27,794 nucleotides of DNA, from contig JAUCBJ010003272.1 in NCBI GenBank assembly GCA_032718475.1, positions 1 through 27,794 of the forward strand. Direction: 5' to 3'. The notes under the pieces were generated by a model. That model had not been told where the DNA came from. It did not search any database and saw only the letters and a program-made list of their open reading frames with translations. How positions within the stretch are numbered: the stretch's first letter is position 1; each line of letters starts with the position of its first letter. Both the position numbers and the translations under genes were made by a program. The DNA is from Nemertoderma westbladi (taxonomy: Eukaryota > Xenacoelomorpha > Nemertodermatida > Nemertodermatidae). Positions 10,177-21,212 of the stretch are shown one piece after another.

Positions 10177-11988
10177 CCTATCAACATCCGTCACCAATAG
10201 GGCATCTTCGTGGGACGCTGGCTCTATCTACTCTACTAAAGTTTGCCGCTAGAGGGCGAAACAAGTGAACATCTTCTCTCATTTCGTTATTTGCTATCCC
10301 TTGGGAGATATACTGTACATGCTAGACCATCCATAGGATGCGTCTTTCACTAATCCATCGGCAATCAACCGCTAGTGCTAGTAGTCTTAAACCCTTAAAT
10401 GAATACATGGTAGAAATATCGAAATGAAATCCTTAAGCCATTTCGTATTATTGTTTAAAATCCTTTCATTCCAATACATTGATACCTGGCACATATTACA
10501 GTATATTCAAAACCTCAAGACTGAACTTTTTGTGAGGTCTTAAACCGACTGCAGTTATCCAGTCTGCCTCTAGGTGGTGGGTGGCAAAGTGATTAGGGGA
10601 TTTCTGCTAATATTTTGCTTATATTTCTAACGACATGACCCTTAACATAAATTTTGTCACCTGCTGCGCAAAGTTTAAGGTAACGCATGTTTCGCTTGAA
10701 GAATCTTTATTTTTCGTTAAAATATATATAAACAATATTATTATTAATGCAAACAAAATTAATATATAGCATAGACAGACATATGATATATACCTATATG
10801 GATATAAATTTAAACACTCTTCACTCAGAAAACGCATTAAACGTAAACGCATGTTTCGAAACAAGTTGTGCTACAATAGTTTCCTCGTGTGACGTGGCCC
10901 TTAGATGTTGTATGTTGTAAAATCTCCTTTAGTTTTACGCCCGGTTGAAGATGTTCAAATGGAATTGGATTGGTTTCGCTTTAGTGACGCTGACATTATC
11001 TGTGAATAACAAATTAACCAGGTTCCGTCCGCCTCATTAGTGCGTTTTATACATGTTTAACTTATACGAGTGAATTTGTCGTTGGTGCCAATACAGATAT
11101 CGCTTACACCACATTGTGTGTGTTTATAGCGCTATGATATGGGCCAGGGTAGGAAACTAATTATGCGATACCTTTACTCACGCTTATGGAGGGAACCATG
11201 GTCTAACCACCCGCTAATCCCCTATCAATAGGCGGGCCTTTTCATGCACTTCCTAGTGGACAAAAGAGAGACCGGGTCCATTTCGACTTAATCCTTTTTT
11301 GAGGAGTTCAGGCGCCCCTATTAGGTCTATTAATGCGCGGAGCATTTGCTTGGCTAATAATATTCGTTGAAATCCTTAACTTCGATACAATAATTAGATC
11401 TGTGTTGGTCTGGGTTGACCTTGGAAGTACCCACACATCTCTCGTATGTGGATGTAAGTAAACCTCAGCTCATCGTCGGTCCACGATTAAAAATGTCTTG
11501 GAGTTAAGAGCGCTATTGCTAAAGTTGGTGATTTATAACCGAGCTGTTAGGCACTGTATTGTCTCGATATTACGCTTGGTTCTGCGGTTGTTCGCGTGCG
11601 GTTAGTTTAGTATTAAAGGTTTAGCCTAGAGCGGGAAATTATCCCATGAAGCACAGATGTGAGATCTATTGCTCAGAGATTAGTCTATAGATATTTTGAT
11701 GGACCTGGCACAGCGTGCTTGAGACGCAACGTATGACACACACAACCCCTCACGTTAGGTGTGTTATACATTGAGTGTAAAAAAGGATCATAAGAAAATT
11801 TGCATTGATTTTGTATAGATTCTTCTACTTTTCTAAAAGCATTACTGCTGCACAGTACCCGCCCTGCAGAGCTGATTGAACAAATTTACAGACTTATTGT
11901 TACTTTTACCATCTATACCCTTATTTTCGAGACTTGTCAATTACATTATTTTTCGGTGCACACTTTATTATGGGTTCATATTTAATGT
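10177..11988. other. Non-coding stretch, no gene seen
   Basis: About 1.8 kb with no supported ORF, RNA gene or repeat family. The frame at 10619-10864 (minus) is AT-rich and hydrophobic without any domain. Confidence 0.55.
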
Positions 11989-11999
11989 TTCATTCTTTT

Positions 12000-12865
12000 G
12001 ATGTGGTGATGATGGGGTGATGATAACTCCACCTACTGACTCCAGAAGTCGAGGAAATCCTGCCAAGTACCTAACTGATCTAGACTTTGCTGATGACTTA
12101 GGAGTACTCTCAGAATCACTAGAGGGAGCCCAACGGCTCCTCAGCTCATTAGAACATGCTGCTTCTAGTGTTGGTCTTTTAATTAACTCCAGAAAGACCA
12201 AAATTTTGACAGTTAACTTTGAAAGTTCTCAGCAAGTCTCTGATCGGATGAGCATAAGCTCAAAGGATGGTATGCTTGAGCATGTGGACGCCTTCTGTTA
12301 CCTGGGATCATGGATCCGGAAGTCAGGTGAGGACCTTCGAATACGTAAGGGAAAGGCATTGGCAGCCTTGAATAGGCTTTCCAGGATTTGGAAGTCACCG
12401 AGAATTAATAAGAAACTTAAGGTCCGATTATTTAGAGCAGCAGCAGTTCCAGTACTCCTCTATGGAAGTCCATGCTGGGCTCTAACTGCTGAGGACACCA
12501 AATCTCTGGATGGCACATTCACAAGAATGCTACGCCGGGTTCACTGTGACAAGTACAATGCATACATCTCCAACCAGACACTATATAACATTGGAGGTGT
12601 TTCATTGGTTCCCCCAAGCTTGACACTAGAACAAAATCGCCTCCGCTTTGCAGGACATTGCTTTCGCCATGAGGACCAGCCAGTGCATAATCTTGTACTT
12701 TGGCAGCCTCATGGAGTGAATAAGCATGGTGGACAGCCCATGACTTTCTTGAGACGCATCTTAAATGACACTGGCCTTGAAGATGCGGATGATCTAGCAA
12801 ATGTCATGGGTGATAGGGAGTTGTGGCGGCGCAATTTTGTTGACAAGCCGGCACAGCATTCTTAA
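12000..12865 (+). CDS. RTE reverse transcriptase C-terminal fragment (open frame)
   Basis: An uninterrupted frame to TAA at 12863-12865, about 280 codons. The first methionine is at 12020, but it is internal to the ancestral protein. Visible parts: KYLTDLDFADDLGVLSESLE (RT motif C with FADD intact), LINSRKTKIL (motif D region), FCYLGSWIRKSGEDLRIRKG (motif E/thumb), PVLLYGSPCWALTAEDTKSL, LRFAGHCFRHEDQPVHNLVL, and a C-terminus with DTGLEDADDLANVMGDRELW then RRN. This is the usual end of RTE/BovB-like ORFs. With the fingers and palm motif A missing it can have no polymerase activity. No promoter or splice context suggests domestication. Confidence 0.85.
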
Positions 12866-12910
12866 AAATGCATCTGCAATGCAGCATGCCGATACTAGTA
12901 GTAGTGGTAG
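12000..12910 (+). mobile_element. 5'-truncated RTE-clade retrotransposon, young copy
   Basis: 911 bp between two copies of the 11-bp direct repeat TTCATTCTTTT (11989-11999 and 12911-12921), a clean target-site duplication. It contains only the RT motif C onward, then about 45 bp of 3' UTR and the TAG-rich tail ACTAGTAGTAGTGGTAG. It matches the minus-strand copy at 6818-8638 over its whole length. The intact frame and perfect duplication indicate a more recent insertion than the first copy. Truncation removed the endonuclease and most of the RT, so it cannot move by itself. Confidence 0.93.
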
Positions 12911-12921
12911 TTCATTCTTTT

Positions 12922-14067
12922 CTATCATCATTACTTTTATGTTCCTTATTTTGAGGTTCCGTACTTTTGGGTTCATCGCTGAGCTTCCATAATTTTCGCT
13001 TCATTACCTTTACGTTCAGATATTGAAAAGCAACAAAATAGAAAAATCGAAGTCTCCTGTCTATCTCTCCTATTTATTGAAATATTGAATAAAATATCTG
13101 AATGCGGCTTCAAGGAATACCGATTTTGACCGATACCTTTATTACACTAAAACTACTCGTCGAATATCTACAATCATGTAAAGTTCTTACGCGCCAGTAA
13201 ATAAATACTACTGATTAGTTCTAGTAGTTCTCATAGTAGAGATGGTGATTAATACTATCTCATATAGGTATAATTGTAATCAAATATGCCCCTATGAACG
13301 CCAAGGTTGGCGTCCAAGTGTCTGCGAAGAGATAAGGCCCGCGGCGGGAACACACTTGTGTGTTAGTTTAACGTTGGTCGCTGGAAATAGATCTGTTTAA
13401 ACTGCTGTTAAACCAACAATGACGATTAAATGTGTGGGCTCAAGGATCCATTTTATATGCTTGTGTAGGTTTATACAATTCCTCTTGTGAGTTGGCTGTT
13501 GTAACAGATTGGAGTCAGGCATCATCGTGAGACCTCTTGTAAGAATAACCTCAATCACAAGGACGTTGAGATTTAGTTCGCATTAGACAACACTTGAGTT
13601 ATTCGCACCATCTGCTCTCTCGGGCACGGAGGCCCAGCAGCTACCAGTCAGTAATAAAGAAAGACCTTCTGAGAGAACTCGAATCAAACCGGTTAATTAA
13701 ATTATATCAATTATTTCAATTTATCAACAAACTATAAGAGTCTTAACAAAAGAAGAACGGCCTCCATCGTAAATCTATGACAAAGAACTCTGAAGAATCA
13801 GTGACCCGCAGTTGTGGATTAAAGTGGTAAGGCATAGTCGTGTGGATGACCGTAAATGGCAGATCTTATTAGATATAACCCCTAAAATGTTAGCTACCGC
13901 TATATACGGCTACACGTTACACGTAAGAGTAACCTTCCATATTAGGTTTGTATATAGCACATTGATTGGTTTGAGATGTAGTTTATTGTTATCAAGACTT
14001 ACGAAAGATCCCACTTCTTTACAAGAGCTATCAACACGGCTGCCATCACATTCTTACGGCTAGGGAG
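12922..14067. other. Non-coding stretch before the 44-bp satellite
   Basis: No gene seen. A short perfect inverted repeat ACGCCAA-GG-TTGGCGT lies at about 13299-13314. The frame at 13812-14063 runs up to the satellite edge and shows no domain. Confidence 0.55.
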
Positions 14068-15401
14068 CACGTAAGTTACAGTTACAGATTGTAGGTCAGT
14101 TATTCAACTGGCACGTCAGTTACAGTTACAGATTGTAGGTCAGTTATTCAACTGGCGCGTCAGTTACAGTTACATATTGTGGGTCAGTTATTCAACTGGC
14201 GCGTCAGTTACAATTATAGATTGTAGGTCAGTTATTAAACTGGCACGTCAGTTACAGTTACAGATTGTAGGTCAGGTATTCAACTGGCACGAGTGGCACG
14301 TCAGTTACAGTTACGGATTGTAGGTCAGTTGTTCAACTGGCACGTCAGTTACAGTTACAGATTTTAGGTCAGTTATTCAACTGGCACGTCAGTTACAGTT
14401 ACAGATTGTAGGTCAGTTATTCAACTGGCGCGTCAGTTACAATTATAGATTGTAGGTCAGTTATTAAACTGGCGCGTCAGTTGCAGTTATAGACTGTAGG
14501 TCAGTTATTAAACTGGCACGTCAGTTACAGTTACATATTGTAGGTCAGTTACAGTTACAGATTGTAAGTCAGTTATTCAACTGGCACGTCAGTTACAGTT
14601 ACATATTGTAGGTCAGTTACAGTTACAGATTGTAAGTCAGTTATTCAACTGGCACGTCAGTTACAGTTATAGACTGTAGGTTAGGTCAGTTACTAAACAG
14701 GCACGTCAGTTACAGTTACATATTGTAGGTCAGTTATTCAACTGGCACGTCAGTTACAGTTATAGACTGTAGGTTAGGTCAGTTATTAAACAGGCACGTC
14801 AGTTACAGTTACATATTGTAGGTCAGTTATTCAACTGGCACGTCAGTTACAGTTACAGATTGTAGGTCAGTTACAGTTACAGATTGTAAGTCAGTTATTC
14901 AACTGGCGCGTCAGTTACAGTTATAGACTGTAGGTCAGTTATTAAACTGGCACGTCAGTTACAGTTACAGATTGTAGGTCAGTTATTCAACTGGTACGTC
15001 AGTCACAGTTACAGATTGTAGGTTAGTTATTCAACTGGCACGAGTGGCACGTCAGTTACAGTTACAGATTGTAGGTCAGTTATTAAACTGGCACGTCAGT
15101 TACAATTACAGATTGTAGGTCAGTTATTCAACTGGCACGTCAGTTACAGTTACATATTGTAGGTCAGTTATTTAACTGGCGCGTCAGTTACAATTATAGA
15201 TTGTAGGTCAGTTATTCAACTGGCACGTCAGTTACAGTTACATATTGTAGGTCAGTTATTTAACTGGCGAGTCAGTTACAGTTATAGACTGTAGGTCAGT
15301 TATTCAACTGGCACGTCAGTTACAGTTACATATTGTAGGTCAGTTATTCAACTGGCGCGTCAGTTACAGTTATAGACTGTAGGTCAGTTACAGTTATTCA
15401 A
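14068..15401 (+). repeat. 44-bp minisatellite, about 30 units
   Basis: The basic unit is CACGTCAGTTACAGTTACAG followed by ATTGTAGGTCAGTTATTCAACTGG (44 bp). The first four units begin at 14068, 14112, 14156 and 14200. Unlike the 47-bp array it contains indels. A 9-bp insertion CACGAGTGG occurs at 14288 and again near 15036, shortened units (GGTCAGTTACAGTTACAG joins) appear near 14543, 14609 and 14865, and TTAGGTCAG insertions near 14680 and 14774. Recurrence of the same variants at spaced positions indicates block duplication of several units. Each unit has GTCAGTTA twice and a small hairpin CAGTT-ATTC-AACTG. No frame remains open through it. Confidence 0.95.
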
Positions 15402-16994
15402 ATGAAAGTACGCATATTCGGCTTCCTAGATCATTAAGTCATGAAATTTACAACAATTCAACAAGTCAACAACTATTTCTACAATTAATTGCTTTATACA
15501 AAACTAAAATTTTGTACAAATGTCTTGTGATAAATTTATCTCAAGTATCCTTGAAATTTGTAGTATTTTTATATCAGAAAAAGTCAGACAGGTGCGTTTT
15601 TTATTCACTTGAGAATTACTTTGAAATCAAATTAAATTCTAGACAGGTCAGATGGGGCTCAAATAATTCGTTGATAGTTCCAATGGGATCAATTATGTTG
15701 AAGCACGTGATATAAAATTAAATTATCCTATTTAAAAGTGCCTTCTCTATTGCCATATATAATTACACTTTACAAAAATGTGAAATGGAGAAGAGTTTGT
15801 ATTGCATAACCAATCAATGTCAACTGTTTCTCAAACAGGTCACACACTGTGAAATAATTACGGCACCACAAGTAATTGAAAATAAATCCAATTGCCACGT
15901 AATTGACATCGCAATAATTACTAGTTTATCTTGCGTTTCTCCACAGGGCTTCGTGTGACAGGTACTGCTTATAGAGAAACTGCTACCGGTACTCACAGCC
16001 TATCTCTCATCGGACAACGAGTTTGGGAAATAACAAGTACTTTTTGGGCTAAGTGATAGATGCGGCGTCGGGTCCCTTCCTATTTACCCCATCGCATCAG
16101 TACATTGTCCCTCTGATGTTCTCTCTGTCCTGTGGGCGTCCGTTGAGGTCACGTGCCTATCTTTCGACTTTGGCGGTTCTTTCAGTATTAATTAAATCCC
16201 TCTTAATGCCGTTGTGGCGTTGCGGTTAAACCGATTATTATATCATTGGCTTTCAAGTAAATTAATACGGCGCTATTTTTTCGAGGAAATCCGTTTTGGA
16301 TCTCCTCGACTTTTACATCAGGTGTAATGAATGTAGGCGTCCATGTTCTTAATAAGTTTTTTTTGTAAATGACTAACACGTGACGTAAATTGAACTAAAT
16401 TACTTTAAATTTAAATGATTTTAGGGAAATATTACTTTATAAACACTTTCGAGGATCTATTTCTGGACACAAGACGTCACTTTGTCCCACATCAGGTATA
16501 ACAAAAGCAAGTAAAGCAAATCAATTCCGTTTAAACTTAAGTAGCAAGTAACGGTTCACCAATACCAAAACTTTTCGTACTAAATTATATTAAAGTGAAC
16601 TGCAGCCTAATTAGAGAGTCGACTAGCTAGGTTTCATTTACACAAATTGTGTTCCTTTAATTTCCTCACATACCGTTATTTATATTGGCTTCGAACCTGA
16701 GTGCCTTAACTGTGTTACCTTCCGCAAAGGTGATAATTACTTCACTAGGCCTAATAACATCAAATAACCAATCACGCAGTACACCTAGCAGAAAATGTAA
16801 TTACTTTGGATTCAATTTACCTGAAGCGCATGAGAACAGCGGGATTCATTTTATAATGAATGAGAGGAGGAGGAGGCCTTAGAATGATCACATATTAAAA
16901 ATAATAGGACCAGTAAGATGCCTGACTATGTTGTTCACTTATCGATTATTATTAACTAGAAACGCTGTGAGCAGGGTTAAACAAACCTGCCCAG

Positions 16995-17345
16995 CACTCT
17001 TATCAGTCGTCTCCATTGCAACCATCGTTGCGTTCGTCCTGTACAATCTGGTCACCAAATATATAGCTTAAAATCTACTAAAGGTACTGAATAAAATGAC
17101 ATATCGTTCAATGAGTTAAACACGGTAGTTTAGGAGAGTAATCAACACGTTACGCTCGGTCTTTACATCTGGTCACCAAATATATACCTTCAACATTCCA
17201 CTATTGGAACTGAAAACAAAATGATATATAGTTACTATGTATGCTAAATCAGGTGGTTTCTAGGAGTATAGTCAACGCAGTATACTAGTCTTCATTTTGC
17301 CTCATTGCGCTCGTTCTGACCCGTCATAAAATATATTTCCTAATG
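16995..17345 (+). repeat. Diverged tandem duplication, about 2.5-3 units of 120-145 bp
   Basis: TCTGGTCACCAAATATATA occurs at 17047 and 17168 (period 121). A diverged third copy (CCCGTCATAAAATATAT) lies near 17320. The neighbouring sequence also corresponds: TTGCGTTCGTCCTG, TACGCTCGGTCTTT and TTGCGCTCGTTCTG precede the three anchors, and TAGTTTAGGAGAGTAATCAACAC resembles GTTTCTAGGAGTATAGTCAACGC downstream. Confidence 0.6.
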
Positions 17346-17410
17346 AAGACCTTTATGATAAACTATGCCAAGTCCCAAAACTGTGCGAGTAACTTCTGAT
17401 GGCAGATTGA

Positions 17411-17432
17411 TACATACATACATACATACATA
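17411..17432 (+). repeat. TACA/ATAC microsatellite
   Basis: About five tandem copies of TACA, uninterrupted. Confidence 0.9.
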
Positions 17433-18104
17433 AATAGATTTAATATACGATACAAGGGGACATAAAATAACTGAACTTCGATCAATTTAAAAATTAAGAA
17501 TTTACTTCCGTTACTGTAGTAGTAGTACACGCCGACTGATAGACAATGACCGTATGAAAAGTTTCAGTCTTACTTCCAGTAGGCCTGCTGGACCCAATAA
17601 TATCCCAATAATAAACAGTGAGCCGCGATAAACTTTATATAATAATAATACTAAAACTAAAAATATAAGGTCTTTCTCTCACTAAGTTTCATTACAAATA
17701 GTGAAAGAAAGTTATATTATCCATAATGCGGAAAATATAACATCCTTTCAATGTATTCTGCAAACTTTATTGTGAGAAGCACATTTTTTAGATACAAGAA
17801 GTTTTAAGATAATGTTTAATTCCTTGACACTCGAAGGAAACGATGCTGCCGCTGCAGGCGTAATTCAAAAGAATGTCCAAAATTTGGAGTCCATGAAACT
17901 GAAAGAAAATATTGGAAGAAATATCGTCTGTTCAAGTTGTGTTAACGATGTTCAAATATCAAATATTACTTGATAGTAGATGTCTCTAACAGATTTCTGC
18001 GACTTGCATTGTCGTGTATGTATATACTTGGTATGTTAGTATAAACAAACATATTGAGTTAGGGGTTGGAGTTGGGGTGGGGAGGGGGGTTGGGTTGGGT
18101 GTGC

Positions 18105-18205
18105 ATTAAATTGTATGTGCTGAACTATCTAATTGACACGCAAACAGCGCTCGTTGATGCAGAAAGTCTCCGACTGAGCCACACCGCTGGCCTGTTCCTG
18201 ATCCA
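18105..18205 (-). repeat. Possible tRNA-derived (SINE-like) relic
   Basis: On the minus strand, AGCGGTGTGGCTCAGTCGGA matches the start of a tRNA, with A-box TGGCTCAGTCGG at plus 18170-18181 (consensus TRGYNNARNNGG). The following GACTTTCTGCATCAACGAGC is tRNA-like in the anticodon region. A B-box is not clear. Most likely a decayed tRNA-derived SINE head rather than a working tRNA gene. Confidence 0.3.
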
Positions 18206-18667
18206 CAAACCCACAATTCGGTTATTTTGCGAAACGGAAATAAGAAAATGCCCAAGTTTGTTGGGAGACTGAGCTGATTGAGGGACTATAAACCGACGGA
18301 GACTCCATTAGCCATCGGGTCGAGTAATTCACCCGCTATGGGGCAGTTGGGTAATTGTATGATCGCGTCACAATGTTATCTTAGATACAATATATAGTTT
18401 AATCTCTTCCCAGGTGGGGTTCTGAGTTGCGAACAATGCGTGCTATCCACTACGCAGTAGCAGCCTTGCATTCGATGTGGCACAGCGGAATATTCAAGTT
18501 TACGAGGAAAGGGAAGTGCCGAAAGCGGTTAAATTTAAAGTGGATTGGAGTAATCTTTTGTTTTAATTAGTGCCAGTTGGATTGTAACTATGAAACGAAT
18601 GTAAATCTCTGAAAATAATGTTTATTCTTACCGAATGATGAATTGACCAATAATTTCTACTTTCCAG

Positions 18668-18761
18668 CACATCAACGCAAACTGACGGTGATGAAGGCCC
18701 CGAGTTAGCTGTATCGGAATCCAAGCCAACCAAGAGGAGGGTATCTATGAGATTTGATTAG
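18668..18761 (+). CDS. Candidate terminal coding exon of an unidentified plus-strand gene, convergent with Pax6
   Basis: A strong acceptor (TTTCTACTTTCCAG ending at 18667) precedes an open frame entering in phase (one base completes the previous codon). It reads TSTQTDGDEGPELAVSESKP then TKRRVSMRFD, and ends at TAG 18759-18761. The composition (acidic/serine-rich then a basic RRVS motif) looks like a disordered protein C-terminus, in contrast to the AT-rich noise around it. The first downstream AATAAA is at 19270-19275. It would be tail-to-tail with Pax6, about 2 kb away. In vertebrates ELP4 is the convergent neighbour of PAX6, so the last exon of an Elp4 orthologue is one hypothesis, but the 31 residues are too few and too poorly conserved to assign. 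It could be a chance frame. Confidence 0.35.
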
Positions 18762-20464
18762 ATTTCGATTCGCATCAGTTTCTATAGATTAAACGAATGA
18801 GGTATGTAATTCGGCTTGACGCGGCGGAACAAATTCAAATAAGGCCAATAATGTAAATTAACTTGGAGCCGAATGAATTACTTGATTAGTGTTGGGTGGA
18901 CATCGCGACGTGAATATGCAATGCACTATTTCCAGAATGAAATCAGCTTTTACTAGAGGTTTTATCATCCCTGCCTGTAGACTTATTATTATCATTAATT
19001 AGTTCAGACTCATTTTCCTCATTTTTTTCACATTCAAGGTAAATATTATAGCGAAGTCATAGCGGCTTTACAAACAGATATAAAGTTGTTTGTTTGTTTT
19101 TGTTAGAAGAAAAAACCCTTGATGTAAGAGTGTAAGAACAGGCATTCCCATGGGCTGAATTAAACCCAAATCTTATCTCGCATTTATATGATGAATTTCA
19201 TGTTATGTCCCGTTACTTTCCGTTCTATGCTCTGTCCTTTGCATTATATTTTGTGAGTTGAATTAATTTAATAAAGATTATATAATTTTCTCTAACATAT
19301 GCAGGACGATTCGCTTAATTGTTTTGTTTACTGCTTGAAGGGAGACTGTGAGATGAGTGGAAGTTTAGGCGATGGAGTTGACAAGAGGCGAGCGTGTGAG
19401 TGTGCTTGTCTCATCCTCGGTATATTGACAGTCGAGATAAGGAGCCAGCACTGTACCGGTAGGCCCACCTCACACACAGTGCAGGTTATCTGCCCCGGAT
19501 ACAGGATGTTAGCACAGGATTCCATAGTTTGGGACGTTCATTCGTGCCGATAAGAAGAACGGGTGCCATCCAACTGCCCACACGATATACGACGACGACA
19601 AAAGAGCAATATTTCTGTTCCATATCTGACTACCTGACCTGACTCCAGTCCCCTATAACAATACAATTCCTACGACGACGGAGTACTCATGTCCTTAGAT
19701 ATTGATATTTGGTTATAAAACCTTGTGGTGGCGAGCCACATAGTCTAGGCGCCTTTAGCAATAAATTTAGTGCGTTTAGTACATGATATCTTCTGTAGTC
19801 TCTTTCTCTAGGCATTGACTGTCCGTCTGATGGCCTAAAATTTTATATCTCAGTTGAAATTGAAACATTATTATATATTTAAGAGATCGTCCATTTAATA
19901 AGTAAATTTAATATAACTATATATTTATGAGATAATATTAAGACACCAATACGAATCTAGTTGAAATATAAATAGAGGCAACAATTAATTAATCGTCTAT
20001 TTACTACACAGTACACGTTGGTATAGCAACAGCTAAATGCATGAAACTACCATCTACTAAAGTACAAAATATTGTCAGGGATACCTCGGCAACATGTAAC
20101 ATGGATTACGGCGCGATATCATTTGGCAACCAACAACTTAGCACTATTGAGAAGGAACAAACATTTACTTATAGGAATATAAAAATATAGCAAAAACAAA
20201 TGAGGTAGTCCTCAACGTAATATATATATTATCTCGACAAGAAATAACCTCATATTATATACCATAATAGAAACCGGCAATAATACAGTGTTTGGAGATG
20301 AGGCTTTAATGACTTGTTTATAAATTAAAACCGCGTTTTTCGCAATCCGTAACATATGAATTAAATAAGCGGAAAACATTTTCAAAGAAATAATAATTGA
20401 TAAGGAATATATAACATAATATATATGCACAAATCTAGAGAGACTATTCTTGTTAATAAATTAT
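18762..20464. other. Non-coding stretch between the candidate exon and Pax6 3' UTR
   Basis: No supported gene. The overlapping open frames at 19299-19553 (plus) and 19328-19525 (minus) have no recognisable domain or splice context. Confidence 0.5.
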
Positions 20465-20470
20465 TTTATT
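20465..20470 (-). terminator. Candidate Pax6 polyadenylation signal (AATAAA on minus strand)
   Basis: TTTATT on the plus strand reads AATAAA on the minus strand, 245 bases after the Pax6 stop codon. A weaker variant TATAAA lies closer (about 20649-20654). The choice between them is not determined by the sequence. Confidence 0.4.
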
Positions 20471-20714
20471 TGTGAAAGCAACAAAGTTAGTTAAAAATAT
20501 ATGAAAGAAAATTCAACCATGCCAAGCTTGAAGCTATAAATTAACCCGAAACCGAAACCTTCCCGAAACCACACCCCCATATAAAAAATCATTAAAGTGT
20601 AAATATAACAAAATAACAAAATGTTTCTTGTAGAAGACGCAGATATTATTTATACAGAATGATATTTGCATGAAAAGCGTCTCATATTATTTAAGGATTT
20701 AGTTTCAGTTTGAG

Positions 20715-21212
20715 TTATTGTATGCGACTGGCCCAGTATTGTGTGGCCATGCTATGATGAGTCATGTCCATGCCACCCCCGGGGACCTGGAGGGGGACAG
20801 ACATCCCGGGGCTGAGGAGACCCGTAGAGGATCCGTTAGCGGACCCCGGATGCAGGTGGGATCCGTGGCTCTGGAACTGGGCGGGGGCGGCCGGGGGGCG
20901 GTACGACGACAGAGGGTCGGGGGCGTAACGCGGCGCCGACGACCCCATGCAGCTGTACGCGTTGGCTGCGGAGTTCTGCGCCATACCCATGGAGTAGGCG
21001 GGGAGATGGGAGAAACCGGAGTAGTCGCCGTAACCCTGGAAACCGGAAGGCGCGGCGGTGGAGTACAGGTTGCCGGGGTTGAAAGCGGCGGTGTGCGACG
21101 GGGCGGCTAAACCCGCGGAGTTCATCGTCACACCCGAGTCGTTCTGGGAACGCCGTTGCGATCGTAGCTTCTCCTCGCGTCGCCATTTAGCGCGCCGGTT
21201 GCTGAACCAGAC
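20715..21212 (-). CDS. Pax6: Pax6 last exon: homeodomain residues 47-60 and transactivation tail
   Basis: Acceptor CTAG ends at 21213 (the tract before it is poor in pyrimidines), then 498 bp to TAA (20717-20715). It encodes VWFSNRRAKWRREEK, completing helix 3 of the homeodomain with Ser at position 50, the Pax-class residue that sets binding to ATTA half-site palindromes. It then gives LRSQRRSQNDSG and a Pro/Ser/Thr/Tyr/Gly-rich activation domain of about 140 residues. The end is conserved: STGLLSPGMSVPLQVPG and, at the terminus, QYWASRIQ (vertebrate form ends SQYWPRLQ). The whole tail is in one exon, whereas vertebrates split it over several, and it is shorter than the vertebrate tail. The exon is markedly GC-richer than its surroundings. 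Long open frames on its other strand (20718-21110) are a consequence of this. Confidence 0.98.
   Translation of the reverse strand, partial: VWFSNRRAKWRREEKLRSQRRSQNDSGVTMNSAGLAAPSHTAAFNPGNLYSTAAPSGFQGYGDYSGFSHLPAYSMGMAQNSAANAYSCMGSSAPRYAPDPLSSYRPPAAPAQFQSHGSHLHPGSANGSSTGLLSPGMSVPLQVPGGGMDMTHHSMATQYWASRIQ

Larger units (their letters stand above)
15402..18667. other. Long non-coding stretch downstream of Pax6
   Basis: No supported gene on either strand apart from the local features listed separately. Given its closeness to a developmental regulator, it is a reasonable place for Pax6 enhancers, but I see no specific evidence for one. Confidence 0.5.

Noticed and set aside
12213-12800. Minus-strand frames inside the younger RTE copy
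   Set aside because: Antisense shadows of the RTE reverse transcriptase frame.
13812-14063. 83-codon plus-strand frame ending at the satellite border
   Set aside because: No domain or splice signals and low-complexity hydrophobic composition. Treated as chance.
19299-19553. 84-codon plus-strand frame with several Cys residues
   Set aside because: No domain, no signal peptide, and an equally long frame on the opposite strand. Cys content is likely incidental.
20718-21110. 130-codon open frame on the plus strand opposite the last Pax6 exon
   Set aside because: It is the antisense shadow of a GC-rich coding exon. Composition (Gly/Arg/Val) follows from the Pax6 codons and there is no independent start or splice evidence.
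20836-21186. 116-codon minus-strand frame overlapping the last Pax6 exon in another frame
   Set aside because: Pax6 is read in the frame giving VWFSNRRAKW and a conserved C-terminus. This alternate frame is arginine/proline-rich and unlike any known domain.
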